The notes below the pieces were generated by a model. It was not told where the DNA came from. It worked only from the letters and a program-made list of their open reading frames with translations, and searched no databases. Below are positions 46,844 through 55,619 of a DNA stretch of 64,000 nucleotides, in pieces (the first letter of the stretch is position 1; every line of letters starts with the position of its first letter). A program made the translations under genes and the position numbers. Source of the DNA: DATAAP01 sp041690495 (GTDB taxonomy: Bacteria; Pseudomonadota; Alphaproteobacteria; CACIAM-22H2). The stretch lies in assembly GCA_041690495.1 (NCBI GenBank), contig JAWLHE010000001.1, forward strand, positions 310,001 through 374,000, read 5' to 3'.

Positions 46844-48127
46844 TCAACCGGTCTCCCGCTTGCCTGCGATCCGCGCGAATCCGGTGCGTCCGAGGCCGGC
46901 CAGTGCCTTTGTTGCCTTGACGATCATTCCCGACAGATCGGCAATGAACGGTCGCGGGTCGCGCCACGTGAACACGTAGTAGCGCATGCGCGGCGCCAGG
47001 AATCCGCTGAGATAGCGCCAGAGCTCGGCGGCAGGGCTTACCTCGAGATTGCGGTCCTGGATGGCGCGACGGTTCAGGCACACGGTCAGAACGCGCTTGG
47101 TCTCGGGAACCATGTAGCGACAGGTCACGCCGGCGCGATACGGTCCCGGCTTTGCCTCGGCCGTGTTGCCGAGCACGGCGTAGGTCAGCCAGGCGAAGTA
47201 TGCGCCGGCATGATAGGCCAGCGGCAGGCTGCCCCAGAAGCGCCCGTTGATTTCCATCAGCGCCGCCTTACCCGTCGCAGGATCGTGCCGGTACTCGACC
47301 ATCGCGGCGCCTTCCCAGCCGATCCGCCGCAAGAGCTCTTCGGATTTCGACAGAAGATCAGGGTGCTCGTCCATGGAGACGCTTTGACAGACCGTGGAGA
47401 ACCCGCCTTCGGGCGGCCATTCCGCCAACCGCCTGTGCTGAAAACGCAGCAGTGCCCTCCCGTTGTGCATGAAGAACATCTGGCCGAGACCGCTGCCGGG
47501 ACAGAACGACTGCACAAGCGGATACCGGAGGACGGGCTCGTATCGCGCGAGCGTTCGCGTGAGCTCGTCGCGCGTATAGCAGTACTCGGACTTGAGGAAC
47601 CGCAGGCGTGCCGCCGCCAGGGCGCCCGACACCGAATGGGGATCGCGCCACTTGAGCACGCAGGGAAAGGTCAGATTCGGCGGCGGCGATTTCGCGTCGT
47701 CGGGCGATGCAGGCTCCCATGTTGCGGGGACGGGAATGCCGATCGACTCCGCGATGCGGCACGTCGCGGCCTTGTCCTGCACGAGCCGGAGCTTGTCGAG
47801 CCCGGGGACAAGTACGTTCAGCCCCGGCAGCTCGCCGCGATCGGCAGCATTGCGGACGAAGAGAGCGTCGGTTTCGGAAATCGTCAGGAGGATGCTGGCC
47901 CCGGAATCCTGCCTGATCGAGTTGATGAGGGCTGCAGTTTCAGCGAGGCTTCTCGGACGTATGTATCCCTTGTGCAGCCGGCGGGAATAGAGGCCCACGG
48001 CGTCCCGGCTCCAGGCCAGTCCATGAACCTCGACGCCGTGTTCGCCGAGCTCGCGAACGACCGTCAGGCCGATCGGCGTATCGATTCCGAGGACGATGGC
48101 CGGCGGCAGCGACCTGCTAGACGTCAC
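46844..48127 (-). CDS. ATP-grasp carboxylate-amine ligase-like protein
   Basis: A 427-residue protein with an ATP-grasp fold like D-aspartate ligase or carbamoyl-phosphate synthase-type enzymes. N-terminal Rossmann part: AIVLGIDTPIGLTVVRELGEHGVEVHGL; then SETDALFV, LVPGLDKLRLVQDKAATCRIAESIGIPVPATW (the typical entry to the grasp), CVLKWRDPHSV and the metal-binding ALMEINGRFWGSL. It would couple a carboxylate to an amine with ATP. It ends 73 bp from the island border and overlaps the start region of the gene upstream by 11 bases, so it is the last gene of a three-gene unit with a phosphatase and a deacetylase. Confidence 0.78.
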   Translation of the reverse strand: MTSSRSLPPAIVLGIDTPIGLTVVRELGEHGVEVHGLAWSRDAVGLYSRRLHKGYIRPRSLAETAALINSIRQDSGASILLTISETDALFVRNAADRGELPGLNVLVPGLDKLRLVQDKAATCRIAESIGIPVPATWEPASPDDAKSPPPNLTFPCVLKWRDPHSVSGALAAARLRFLKSEYCYTRDELTRTLARYEPVLRYPLVQSFCPGSGLGQMFFMHNGRALLRFQHRRLAEWPPEGGFSTVCQSVSMDEHPDLLSKSEELLRRIGWEGAAMVEYRHDPATGKAALMEINGRFWGSLPLAYHAGAYFAWLTYAVLGNTAEAKPGPYRAGVTCRYMVPETKRVLTVCLNRRAIQDRNLEVSPAAELWRYLSGFLAPRMRYYVFTWRDPRPFIADLSGMIVKATKALAGLGRTGFARIAGKRETG

Positions 48128-48728
48128 CGCCGCGCGCTCCCATCCGTCTCGCCAGGCCCTCGACCGCCGAATCGATCACCGCAAAACAAGTATCGAAATA
48201 GGCCGCATCGAGCGAGAACGGGTCGTGGATGTGGGCTCGACGCGGCGTGCTCCACAGGCCAAGCAGGCCGATCTGGCATGGCAATCCTCCGAACCGCCGT
48301 CGCATCTCGCGCACATGCCGCACCTCCATTCCGAGCAGGAGATCCCCGTCGCGGAATTCGAACGACGCGGTGTCGCATGACGCGTGACCGCTGAGATCCA
48401 CGCCGCGTTTTCGCGCGGTCATCGCCGCCCATTGGTTCGCCGGCTGTCCGCAGTGCGTGCTGAGGCCGAGCGATGCAGCCGGCAGTCCCGACATCCTGGC
48501 GCGCCGCTCGCCATAGGGGCTGCGGCAGATGTTGCCCGCGCAAACGAAAACAAGCCGGTCGACCCGCTTCCAGTCGATCGCGTGAAACTCGGCGAGCCGT
48601 CCTGCCCGATGCTCGGCCTCGGCGAGCAGCAGGCGGACCAGCCCGCGCGCCGTGCCGAAGCGCGCGCGGATGCCAAGGAGGTCGCGGTTGGGGGCCGTGG
48701 CGGTTTGCGCCATACGATCGCTGCTCAT
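48117..48728 (-). CDS. Low-molecular-weight phosphatase with N-terminal extension
   Basis: A 203-residue LMW-PTP family protein. The P-loop is LVFVCAGNICRSPYGERRA with Cys63 and Arg69, and the general-acid region is HIHDPFSLD. Residues 1-55 are an extra helical region (LVRLLLAEAEHRAGRLAEFHAIDWKRVDR) not seen in normal LMW-PTPs. Such phosphatases next to polysaccharide genes often act on tyrosine kinases of exopolysaccharide export. It overlaps the downstream ATP-grasp gene by 11 bases. Confidence 0.82.
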   Translation of the reverse strand: MSSDRMAQTATAPNRDLLGIRARFGTARGLVRLLLAEAEHRAGRLAEFHAIDWKRVDRLVFVCAGNICRSPYGERRARMSGLPAASLGLSTHCGQPANQWAAMTARKRGVDLSGHASCDTASFEFRDGDLLLGMEVRHVREMRRRFGGLPCQIGLLGLWSTPRRAHIHDPFSLDAAYFDTCFAVIDSAVEGLARRMGARGGDV

Positions 48729-48746
48729 GGTTGCGAAGGCGGTGCG

Positions 48747-49754
48747 TCAGAAGGCTCGGATCGCATCGTTCATCTTGTTCTCGATGGCGCGCCTGAACAC
48801 GGCGCCCAACGGAGCCTTCAGTCGCGGCGCCGGCACTGCGCTCTCTTCGAGCCAGGCCGGACCGGAATCGCGGAAGCGGACGGCGCTGAAGTCGCGCGGA
48901 TGCTCCGCGATGAAACGGCAGAGGCGCTCGATCCGGGACTTGTTGATGCGGTTCGGGGCGGCGTCGCCGATATCTTCGTCGTGGCCCTTAATGAACTCGA
49001 ATGGATGCGTAAGGATCACGACGGGCGATATGCCGGCGGCGCGTGCCTGCCAGAGCAGGCCCTTCATCTCCGCGAAGCTGCATGCGGTAATCGTCAGCAG
49101 GCGCTGCAGGCGACGCGGGCCGAGCGAGAGCTGGGTGTAGCTCAGTACGGGAACTTCGAGGATCTTTCCGATCCAGTGCCGGCCGCCGTCGAGGCGAAGG
49201 GTCTCGGCTTCTGGTCGGAAGTAGGCGGCGCCTATGCTGGACGACAGCGGTACGCCGACCCGTTCCATCGCCGCGTACACGTTCATGTCGATCCGCAGCG
49301 AACCGGTGCGCAGCGCGACCGGCGCCGGCGCGCCCCAGCGTCTGAACGCCGAAAGACCGGCTTCGATGACCTCGGCGGCCTCGTCGATCGTCCGCCCGTC
49401 GCAGCGGTCCGTGGGCGGATTCCTCTGCAACTGTGCGGCCCAGTCGGACTGCTGGAAATAGAGCCACACCGGATGAAGGTGCAGCTGGACATCCTGCTTC
49501 GCCCGCATTATGCGCTCGACGATGCGTCCCATCGGCGCATCGCCAAAGTAGGCCGGATTCAGCGCCTCGACGAAAAACGTCGCGCCGATCGAGTACCGTT
49601 CGAACAGGTCGAGCAGAAACCCGAGTCCCTGCTCCTTCCCGTTGGCCGCGCACGTCACATATTCCTCGCCGACCGGGCGGCAATTGACCGGATCCGCGAA
49701 CGCGCCGCCTATGGAGAATTCGGTATCGATGGTGATGCAGATTTCGGTTTGCAT
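48747..49754 (-). CDS. Polysaccharide deacetylase-like protein
   Basis: A 335-residue protein with the NodB/polysaccharide deacetylase fold. ICITIDTEFSIGG carries the Asp of the catalytic centre, QLHLHPVWLYFQ has the metal-binding His-x3-His-like pair, and RTGSLRIDMNVY the following motif. The start at 49754 (ATG) is preferred; a GTG five codons upstream is possible. No signal peptide, so it is probably cytoplasmic like deacetylases that act on sugar-lipid or antibiotic precursors. It leads a unit with the phosphatase and ATP-grasp ligase. Confidence 0.8.
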   Translation of the reverse strand: MQTEICITIDTEFSIGGAFADPVNCRPVGEEYVTCAANGKEQGLGFLLDLFERYSIGATFFVEALNPAYFGDAPMGRIVERIMRAKQDVQLHLHPVWLYFQQSDWAAQLQRNPPTDRCDGRTIDEAAEVIEAGLSAFRRWGAPAPVALRTGSLRIDMNVYAAMERVGVPLSSSIGAAYFRPEAETLRLDGGRHWIGKILEVPVLSYTQLSLGPRRLQRLLTITACSFAEMKGLLWQARAAGISPVVILTHPFEFIKGHDEDIGDAAPNRINKSRIERLCRFIAEHPRDFSAVRFRDSGPAWLEESAVPAPRLKAPLGAVFRRAIENKMNDAIRAF

Positions 49755-49982
49755 GCCGTGGGGAGACACACCGCTTGCGCATTCGCGACGCTCCGTCGCG
49801 CCAGCAAATCTATACTACAATCCATCGCAGACGACGAGAGATCGGCGCACATTTCCGGTTGTCCGGCGGAAACTTCCGGCCGGAAAGCCTCGGAACAGCG
49901 CGAAAAATTAACTATTGCGCAGACTCGCCAAGACGCGCCGCCTTATCCCTGTCGTACCGGGATGCTGCCCGGGAGCGCCGCG

Positions 49983-50528
49983 CTATGCGCGAACGAGCGC
50001 CTGCAGCATGGGACGATAATCGGCGAGCGTGCGCGTCGCGGCGCCCGGGACTTTCGCCAGGTCGTCCCAGCGGCGCAGCCGGATCGCGTCCGCCGCGAAT
50101 GGCTGCGCCCGGAACGCGGCGCTTTCGTCCGGCGTGAATGGACCGCCCTGCAGTTCCAGGCTGCGGACCGACGCGGGCGACAGCGTCTCGAAGTAGCCGG
50201 CCTCGTTGGCGCAGAGCCAGCGCTTGGCATCGACATGCAGGCGGATCGGTTCGACGACATCGGCGCCGAACACGCGCGACAGATGGCCGGACGCGACCTG
50301 CTCGTGCCGGTCGTCGCGCTCCTGTCCGCCGCCGGTCCTGTCATGCGTGTAGAGGAGATGGCCGAGGTCATGGAGCAGTGCCGCCGCGATGAGAGCGTGC
50401 GCCGCGCGCTCGCCTTCAGCCAATGCGGCGCATTGCAGCGCATGTTCGAGCTGCGAGACGGGCTCGCGCCCATATTGCGCCGCCCCCTTCCTGGCGAGCA
50501 TATCCATGATCCGGTCAACAGGGTTCAT
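49983..50528 (-). CDS. HD-domain phosphohydrolase-like protein
   Basis: A 181-residue HD-superfamily protein. His in QLEHALQCA, His-Asp in AALLHDLGHLLYTHD and a later Asp make the metal site. The segment DDRHEQVASGHLSRVFGADVVEPIRLHVDAKRWLCA closely follows the PhnZ-like HD oxygenases and inosamine oxygenase relatives, which use a mixed-valence di-iron site. Substrate unknown. The start at 50528 begins MNPVDRIMDML; upstream frame residues are not homologous. The 213-bp stretch between it and the deacetylase gene holds no gene I can support. Confidence 0.82.
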   Translation of the reverse strand: MNPVDRIMDMLARKGAAQYGREPVSQLEHALQCAALAEGERAAHALIAAALLHDLGHLLYTHDRTGGGQERDDRHEQVASGHLSRVFGADVVEPIRLHVDAKRWLCANEAGYFETLSPASVRSLELQGGPFTPDESAAFRAQPFAADAIRLRRWDDLAKVPGAATRTLADYRPMLQALVRA

Positions 50529-50811
50529 TGCCGATTCCCCCCAAGAGACGCAACGATGCGATGTCCGCGGCGCTCTCCGCGCCAGGCTCATTGTCGTGAT
50601 GTTATCCGAATGCGAGCCGCCGGGCACCCGATTCGGCCGCTGGCGGTCCCGGCCGGAGCGATCGCGCAGCGTTCGGATGCGGTTTTCTCAGTTCAACCGC
50701 ACCGGAGGGGTGGGCCGATCGGCCACGCTTCCTGGAACCGCCCGGGCGCACGGCTGGTTGAATCCGCTCGTGGCTTTCGGCGAAGGGACGCCGGGGCACG
50801 GAGGCATATCC

Positions 50812-51237
50812 ATGAAAGTCAGCGAAGTGATGGCCCGTGACTGCGAGACGGTTGCCGCCGAGGCGACCATCGAAGGCGCCGCCCAGATCATGGCCGAGCT
50901 CGACGTCGCGGTGCTGCCGGTCCACGAGCGCGACGAGCTGGTCGGTATCCTGACCGAGCGCGACATCACCGTCCGGGTGGTTGCCGCCGGGCTGGTGCCG
51001 GCCGAAACGAAGGTCGCCGAGGTCATGTCGAGCGAGGTGTTCACGTGCGGCCCCGACGACGACATCGCCCAGGTCGAGAACGAACTGCAGTTGCGCAAGA
51101 TCCAGCAGCTCCCCGTCGTAACCGGGGATGGCAAGCTCGTCGGGCTGGTCACGCGCTCGGCCATAAGGCGGGCTGGCCGGCAACCCGCCGAAACGCCGGT
51201 CCCGCCGCGCACCCCCGCGGAGTCCGAATCGCGATAG
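50812..51237 (+). CDS. CBS-domain protein
   Basis: A 141-residue protein consisting of two CBS repeats: KVSEVMARDCETV, VLPVHERDELVGILTERDITVRVV, then KVAEVMSSEVFTC and LPVVTGDGKLVGLVTRSAIRR, followed by a proline-rich tail. CBS pairs bind adenosine nucleotides and sense energy state. The start at 50812 follows GGAGG and the open frame upstream is not coding. The next gene is an anion permease 185 bp downstream. Confidence 0.92.
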   Translation: MKVSEVMARDCETVAAEATIEGAAQIMAELDVAVLPVHERDELVGILTERDITVRVVAAGLVPAETKVAEVMSSEVFTCGPDDDIAQVENELQLRKIQQLPVVTGDGKLVGLVTRSAIRRAGRQPAETPVPPRTPAESESR

Positions 51238-51282
51238 CTCTCTGCAAGAGGTGAATGGTCACGCCTGCCGGGAACTTGTCGG

Positions 51283-51296
51283 AACCGCCGGCGGTT
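51283..51296. terminator. Perfect 14-bp palindrome after the CBS gene
   Basis: AACCGCCGGCGGTT, followed by TGAC, lies 46 bp after the CBS stop. CCGCCCGGGCGG at 51395-51406 is a second palindrome close to the next start. Either may be an operator or a weak terminator for the gap between the two genes. Confidence 0.4.
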
Positions 51297-51422
51297 TGAC
51301 TCGGTCGTGCTTAGGCATCGCGGTGCCGCTCCGCTGTTACTCCGGGGTGCGTCCTTCGGGCGCCAGACTATGACGACCGCGACCACACCTGACTCCGCCC
51401 GGGCGGGCACGGTTCGCAGCCC

Positions 51423-53198
51423 ATGACACTGCAGCAATCGCTGGCTTTCGCCATTCTGGGCGTCACCATCGCGCTCTTCATATGGGACAGGATCCGCTAC
51501 GACGTGGTCGCGGCGCTGGCGCTGTTGGCATCCGTCGCGGTCGGCATCGTACCGGCCGACAAGGCGTTCGACGGCTTCAGCGACCAGATCGTCATCATCG
51601 TCGCCTCGGCGCTGGTTGTCAGCGCCGCGGTCGGCCGCTCGGGCGTGATCGAATGGGCGATAGCACCGCTCGCGCCATACATGAGGACCACCGGCACGCA
51701 GATCGCCATCCTCGTTTCCACGGTCGGGGTGCTGTCGGCTTTCATGAAGAACATCGGGGCGCTCGCCATCTTCATTCCGATCGCGGTGCAGATCGCGCGT
51801 CGCACCGAGCGACCCGCCTCGCGCGTGCTGATGCCGCTGTCCTTCGGCTCGCTGCTCGGCGGCCTGATGACCCTGATCGGCACTTCGCCCAACGTCATCG
51901 TGTCGCGCGTCCGGTCGGAGATCGTCGGCGAGCCGTTCGCCATGTTCGACTTTTTCCCGGTGGGCGCCTGCCTCGCCCTGATCGGCGTCACCTTCCTCGT
52001 CTTCGGCTGGCGGCTGCTGCCGCGCACGGGGCGCAGCCGCACGCCGCCCGAGGAGCTGTTCAAGATCGAAGGCTATATCAGCGAGGCCCGCATTCCCGAA
52101 GGTTCGGCCCTGGCCGGCAAGACCGTCGAGGAGCTCGAGACGCTCGGCAACGGCGAGGTCACGGTCGTCGCCATCATCCGCGAGAAGTTCCGCCGCTATG
52201 TGCCGAGCGGCAACTGGACGCTGTACGAGGACGACATCCTGGTTCTCGAAAGCGATCCGCACGCGCTGCAGAAGGTGATCGAGCGGACCGGGCTGGAGCT
52301 GGTGGGTGAAAAGGAGACCGCGGCCGAGCCCGAAACCGGCCATGACCTGCTTAGCGTCGAGGCGGTCGTGACCTCGACCTCGCCGATGGTCGGCCGCTCG
52401 CTCGCCGAGCTGCGCCTGCGTCAGCGCCACCGGATCAACGTGCTGGCGCTCAGCCGGCGCAGCGGCCGCATGCGCACCCGGTTGCGCCGCGTGCGCTTCC
52501 AGCCGGGCGACGTCATCGTCCTGCAGGGCGCCGAGGATGCGCTGCCGGAAACCTTCGCCGAGCTCGGCCTCCTGCCGCTCGCCGAGCGCAACGTGCAGCT
52601 CGGCGGACACCGTCGCGCCTTCGTGCCGGTAACCGTTCTGGCGGTGGCCATGGCCGCGATCGCGCTGCACATCGTGCCGGTGACGGTCGGCTTCTTCGCG
52701 GCCGCGGTCCTGCTGGTGCTGTTCCGCTCGATCAGTCTGCGGGACGTCTACACCACCATCGATTGGCCGATCATCGTCCTGCTCGGCTGCCTGATTCCGA
52801 TCAGCGACGCGATTCGCACCACCGGCGGCGCCGAGCTGATCGCCGGCTGGCTTTCGGTCGCCGGCGGACTGCTGCCGCCAGCGGGCGCCATTGCCATGAT
52901 CATGATCGCCGCCATGGCAGTCACGCCGTTTCTCAACAATGCCGCCACCGTTCTGGTAATGGGGCCCGTCGCCGCCAGCCTCGCCGGCCAGCTCGGGCTC
53001 GGCGTCGATGCATTTCTGATGGCGGTGGCGATCGGAGCGGCGTGCGACTTCCTCACGCCGATCGGGCACCAGTGCAACACTTTGGTCATGGGGCCGGGCG
53101 GCTACAGCTTCGGCGACTACTGGCGGCTCGGCCTGCCGCTCTCCTGCATCGTGGTGATCGCCGGTGTGCCGCTGATCCTCACGTTCTGGCCGCTGTGA
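51423..53198 (+). CDS. SLC13-family anion permease with two RCK_C domains
   Basis: A 591-residue membrane protein of the divalent-anion/sulfate symporter family. Residues 1-190 hold the first helices including the GTSPNVIV motif (serine-proline-asparagine sodium site) of the SLC13 type; residues 200-360 are two TrkA_C/RCK_C domains (KTVEELETLGNGEVTVVAII, then RSLAELRLRQRHRINVLAL), and the rest another set of helices with TPFLNNAATVLVMGPVA and TPIGHQCNTLVMGPG. Substrate (sulfate, phosphate or dicarboxylate) is not known. Confidence 0.9.
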   Translation: MTLQQSLAFAILGVTIALFIWDRIRYDVVAALALLASVAVGIVPADKAFDGFSDQIVIIVASALVVSAAVGRSGVIEWAIAPLAPYMRTTGTQIAILVSTVGVLSAFMKNIGALAIFIPIAVQIARRTERPASRVLMPLSFGSLLGGLMTLIGTSPNVIVSRVRSEIVGEPFAMFDFFPVGACLALIGVTFLVFGWRLLPRTGRSRTPPEELFKIEGYISEARIPEGSALAGKTVEELETLGNGEVTVVAIIREKFRRYVPSGNWTLYEDDILVLESDPHALQKVIERTGLELVGEKETAAEPETGHDLLSVEAVVTSTSPMVGRSLAELRLRQRHRINVLALSRRSGRMRTRLRRVRFQPGDVIVLQGAEDALPETFAELGLLPLAERNVQLGGHRRAFVPVTVLAVAMAAIALHIVPVTVGFFAAAVLLVLFRSISLRDVYTTIDWPIIVLLGCLIPISDAIRTTGGAELIAGWLSVAGGLLPPAGAIAMIMIAAMAVTPFLNNAATVLVMGPVAASLAGQLGLGVDAFLMAVAIGAACDFLTPIGHQCNTLVMGPGGYSFGDYWRLGLPLSCIVVIAGVPLILTFWPL

Positions 53199-53202
53199 GC
53201 GG

Positions 53203-54606
53203 TCAGTTCTTCGTGCGCAGCCGCTCGAGCTGGTGGCGCACCTCGTCGCGCTCGCGCGAGTCCGGTGGCAGGCGTGTCAGCAGCTTCTCCCAATGCGCGC
53301 GGGCCGCCGCCGGATTGCCGGCACGTTGCTCGGCAAGGCCGACGAACCACAGCGCGTCGGCATGGTTCGGGTCGAGCGCCAGGATGCGGCGCATGATCGC
53401 GACGAACTCGGCCGGAAGCGCGTTGCCGTCGGCGCCCTCGAGCAGCGTGCTGGCCTGGTCGGCCAGGATATCGATGCGCTCGGGCGCAAGAGCTGCGGCC
53501 CTGGCGAACGCCTGCGCGGATTTCTCGCGCTCGCCCAGCACGCGCCATGCGCGGCCGAGCCGGCGCCAGCCCTCGACGTCGTCGGGCTGCGCCTCGAGCC
53601 GCGCCGCGAGTCCCTCGACCATGCCGCGGATCGCCTGCCGGCGCTCCTCGGGCGACATGCGTTGCATCGCCTCCATGTCGGCGGCGGACGGCCCGCGCGG
53701 CGCCTTCCGCGCCGCCTCGGCCGCGGCTTGCAGATCTGGCGAGGGCTTGATCGTCGCGGGATCGATGCGCGACTCCTCCGCCGTCCGGCGGATGCGCTCG
53801 CGCACCGTAGGCAAGTACGGCGCGTCGGGCGGCGCCACGGCGAGCAGGTCGGTCCAGCTCTGCACCGCCGCACGACCGTCGCCGGCCTGCGCCTGGGCGA
53901 GGCCGACATAGAACCTGGCGCGCGCATCGAGCGGGTCGGCGGCCAGCACGCGCTCGAAGGCGGCGCGCGCATCGGGCGTCACAACGCCATCGGCGGCCTG
54001 AACGAGCGCTTCGCCGAACGCGCCGGCATGCTCGACCGCGTCGCCGGACAGCCGCATCACCTGGCGCCACGCCGTTATCGATTCATCGTGGCGTCCCAGC
54101 TCGCCCAGCGAGCGCGCCAGCAGCAGCCAGCCCCGGAGATCTTCGGTGTTCTTCTGCAGGCGCTCGGCCAGGCCGGCGACCTGTCGCGCCAGCTCGCTAC
54201 GCGCAGCCTGCGCGCTGGCGCCCTCGCTGACATGTCGCGCCGAGAGCGGGAGGCCCGGGATCTGCGGCGAGCCAAAGCCGAGATAGAGCGCCAACGCCAG
54301 GGCCGGCGCCGCCGCGGCGATCGCGATCGCCAGCGGGCGCGCGACGGGGGGCGAAGACGGGGCGGTTACGGTCTCGTCCTGGGATGCCGCGAGGATGCGG
54401 CGACCGATCTCCGCGCGCGCCGCCTTGGCCTCGCCCTCGCCGATCACGCCGCGGGCGAGATCGCGCTCGAGTTCCGCGAGCTGGTCGCGATAGACCTCGA
54501 GATCGTAGTCAGCGCGCCGATCATGCGTCGCGCGCGTGCGCAGCAGCGGCAGCAGCAGCGCTGCTCCCGCGACGAGCGCCATGACGATGACGAAGAGCCA
54601 GGTCAC
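53203..54606 (-). CDS. ccmI: Cytochrome c biogenesis protein CcmI
   Basis: A 467-residue membrane protein of the cytochrome c maturation system I, which holds apocytochrome c for heme attachment. Starts with a membrane helix (TWLFVIVMALVAGAALLLPLL), the LEVYRDQLAELERDLARGVIGEGEAKAARAEIGRRIL signature, a second helix near residue 95, and then tetratricopeptide-like repeats (WLLLARSLGELGRHDESITAW and later). The start is GTG at 54606, overlapping the ccmH stop by four bases. It is the last gene of the operon. Confidence 0.9.
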   Translation of the reverse strand: MTWLFVIVMALVAGAALLLPLLRTRATHDRRADYDLEVYRDQLAELERDLARGVIGEGEAKAARAEIGRRILAASQDETVTAPSSPPVARPLAIAIAAAAPALALALYLGFGSPQIPGLPLSARHVSEGASAQAARSELARQVAGLAERLQKNTEDLRGWLLLARSLGELGRHDESITAWRQVMRLSGDAVEHAGAFGEALVQAADGVVTPDARAAFERVLAADPLDARARFYVGLAQAQAGDGRAAVQSWTDLLAVAPPDAPYLPTVRERIRRTAEESRIDPATIKPSPDLQAAAEAARKAPRGPSAADMEAMQRMSPEERRQAIRGMVEGLAARLEAQPDDVEGWRRLGRAWRVLGEREKSAQAFARAAALAPERIDILADQASTLLEGADGNALPAEFVAIMRRILALDPNHADALWFVGLAEQRAGNPAAARAHWEKLLTRLPPDSRERDEVRHQLERLRTKN

Positions 54607-55070
54607 GGCGCGTCGCGCTCGCGGTCGAGCAGCTTCGCCAGGCGCTGCTCCTCCTCGGCTGCGAGCGGGGCCGTGTCGGATGCGGCGCGGCGCCGGCGGA
54701 AATGAAGTGCGATCGCGGCGGCGGCGAGGATGAAGGCAATCGCCGGGCCGAACCACAACAGCAATGTGTCGTTGCGCACCGGCGGCCGCAGCAGCACGTA
54801 GTCGCCGTAGCGCTGCGTCATGTACTCGATCACCTGCGTGTCGCTGTCGCCCGCTTTAAGACGCTCGCGCACCAGCCGGCGCAGATCGGCCGCGAGCGGC
54901 GCGTTCGAATCGTCGATGGACTGGTTCTGGCACACCTGGCAGCGCAGCTCGCGCGAGATCTCGCGGGCGCGCGCCTCCAGCGCCGGATCGTCAAGCCTCT
55001 CGCCCGGCAGGACCGCGAGCGCGGGCGCGGCAAGCAGAAGCGATGACAGCAGAAGGAGGACGCGAATCAT
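54603..55070 (-). CDS. ccmH: Cytochrome c maturation protein CcmH
   Basis: A 155-residue protein with a signal peptide (RVLLLLSSLLLAAPALA), the redox motif LRCQVCQNQSI and a C-terminal membrane helix (LLLWFGPAIAFILAAAAIAL). It keeps the heme-binding cysteines of apocytochrome c reduced. It starts at 55070 with a four-base overlap with ccmG. Confidence 0.94.
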   Translation of the reverse strand: MIRVLLLLSSLLLAAPALAVLPGERLDDPALEARAREISRELRCQVCQNQSIDDSNAPLAADLRRLVRERLKAGDSDTQVIEYMTQRYGDYVLLRPPVRNDTLLLWFGPAIAFILAAAAIALHFRRRRAASDTAPLAAEEEQRLAKLLDRERDAP

Positions 55071-55600
55071 CGCTCGAGCCGTGCGATCAGCGGCAGAATC
55101 GTGTCCTGCAGCACCTGCGGCGTGATCGGGCCGACCTGCTTGTAGCGGATGCGGCCCTCGCGATCGACGACGAACGTTTCCGGCACGCCGTAGACTCCCC
55201 ATTCGATGCCGACGCGGCCCGGCTCGTCGTGGCCGATCGCCGCATAGGGGTTGCCGAGCGCCTCGAGCCAGCCGCGCGCGTCGTCGGCCCTGTCCTTGTA
55301 GTTGATGCCGTAGATCGGAACGCGTTTGTCCTCGGCCAGCCGCATGAAGATCGGATGCTCGGCCTTGCACGGCACGCACCACGACGCGAAGACATTGACC
55401 AGCGCGACCCTGCCCCTGATCGCTTCGTCGGTGAGTCCGGGTACCCCCGATCCGTCGAGGGCGGGCAGCGCGAAATCGGGAATCGGCTGGTCGATCAACG
55501 CCGACGGCACCTTGCTCGGATCGCGTGTGAGGCCGACCGCGAACCATGCGGCGACGGCGGCGAAGGCGAGCAGCGGCAGAATGAAGATCAGGCGACGCAT
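55067..55600 (-). CDS. ccmG: Thiol:disulfide interchange protein CcmG/DsbE
   Basis: A 177-residue membrane-anchored thioredoxin-like protein. Helix LIFILPLLAFAAVAAWFAVG, then the active site FASWCVPCKAEHP (Cys-Val-Pro-Cys), GINYKDRADDARGWL and cis-Pro loop GVPETFVVDREG. It passes electrons from CcdA or DsbD to CcmH or apocytochrome c. Overlaps ccmH by four bases. Confidence 0.95.
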   Translation of the reverse strand: MRRLIFILPLLAFAAVAAWFAVGLTRDPSKVPSALIDQPIPDFALPALDGSGVPGLTDEAIRGRVALVNVFASWCVPCKAEHPIFMRLAEDKRVPIYGINYKDRADDARGWLEALGNPYAAIGHDEPGRVGIEWGVYGVPETFVVDREGRIRYKQVGPITPQVLQDTILPLIARLER

Positions 55601-55619
55601 CTTGATCCGGCGCGGTCCG

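Noticed and set aside
48384..50840. An 818-residue open frame on the plus strand
   Set aside because: It lies opposite the deacetylase, phosphatase and HD genes, all with strong family motifs.
50688..53069. A 793-residue open frame on the minus strand opposite the SLC13 permease
   Set aside because: Antisense shadow: highly charged, low complexity, no start signal.
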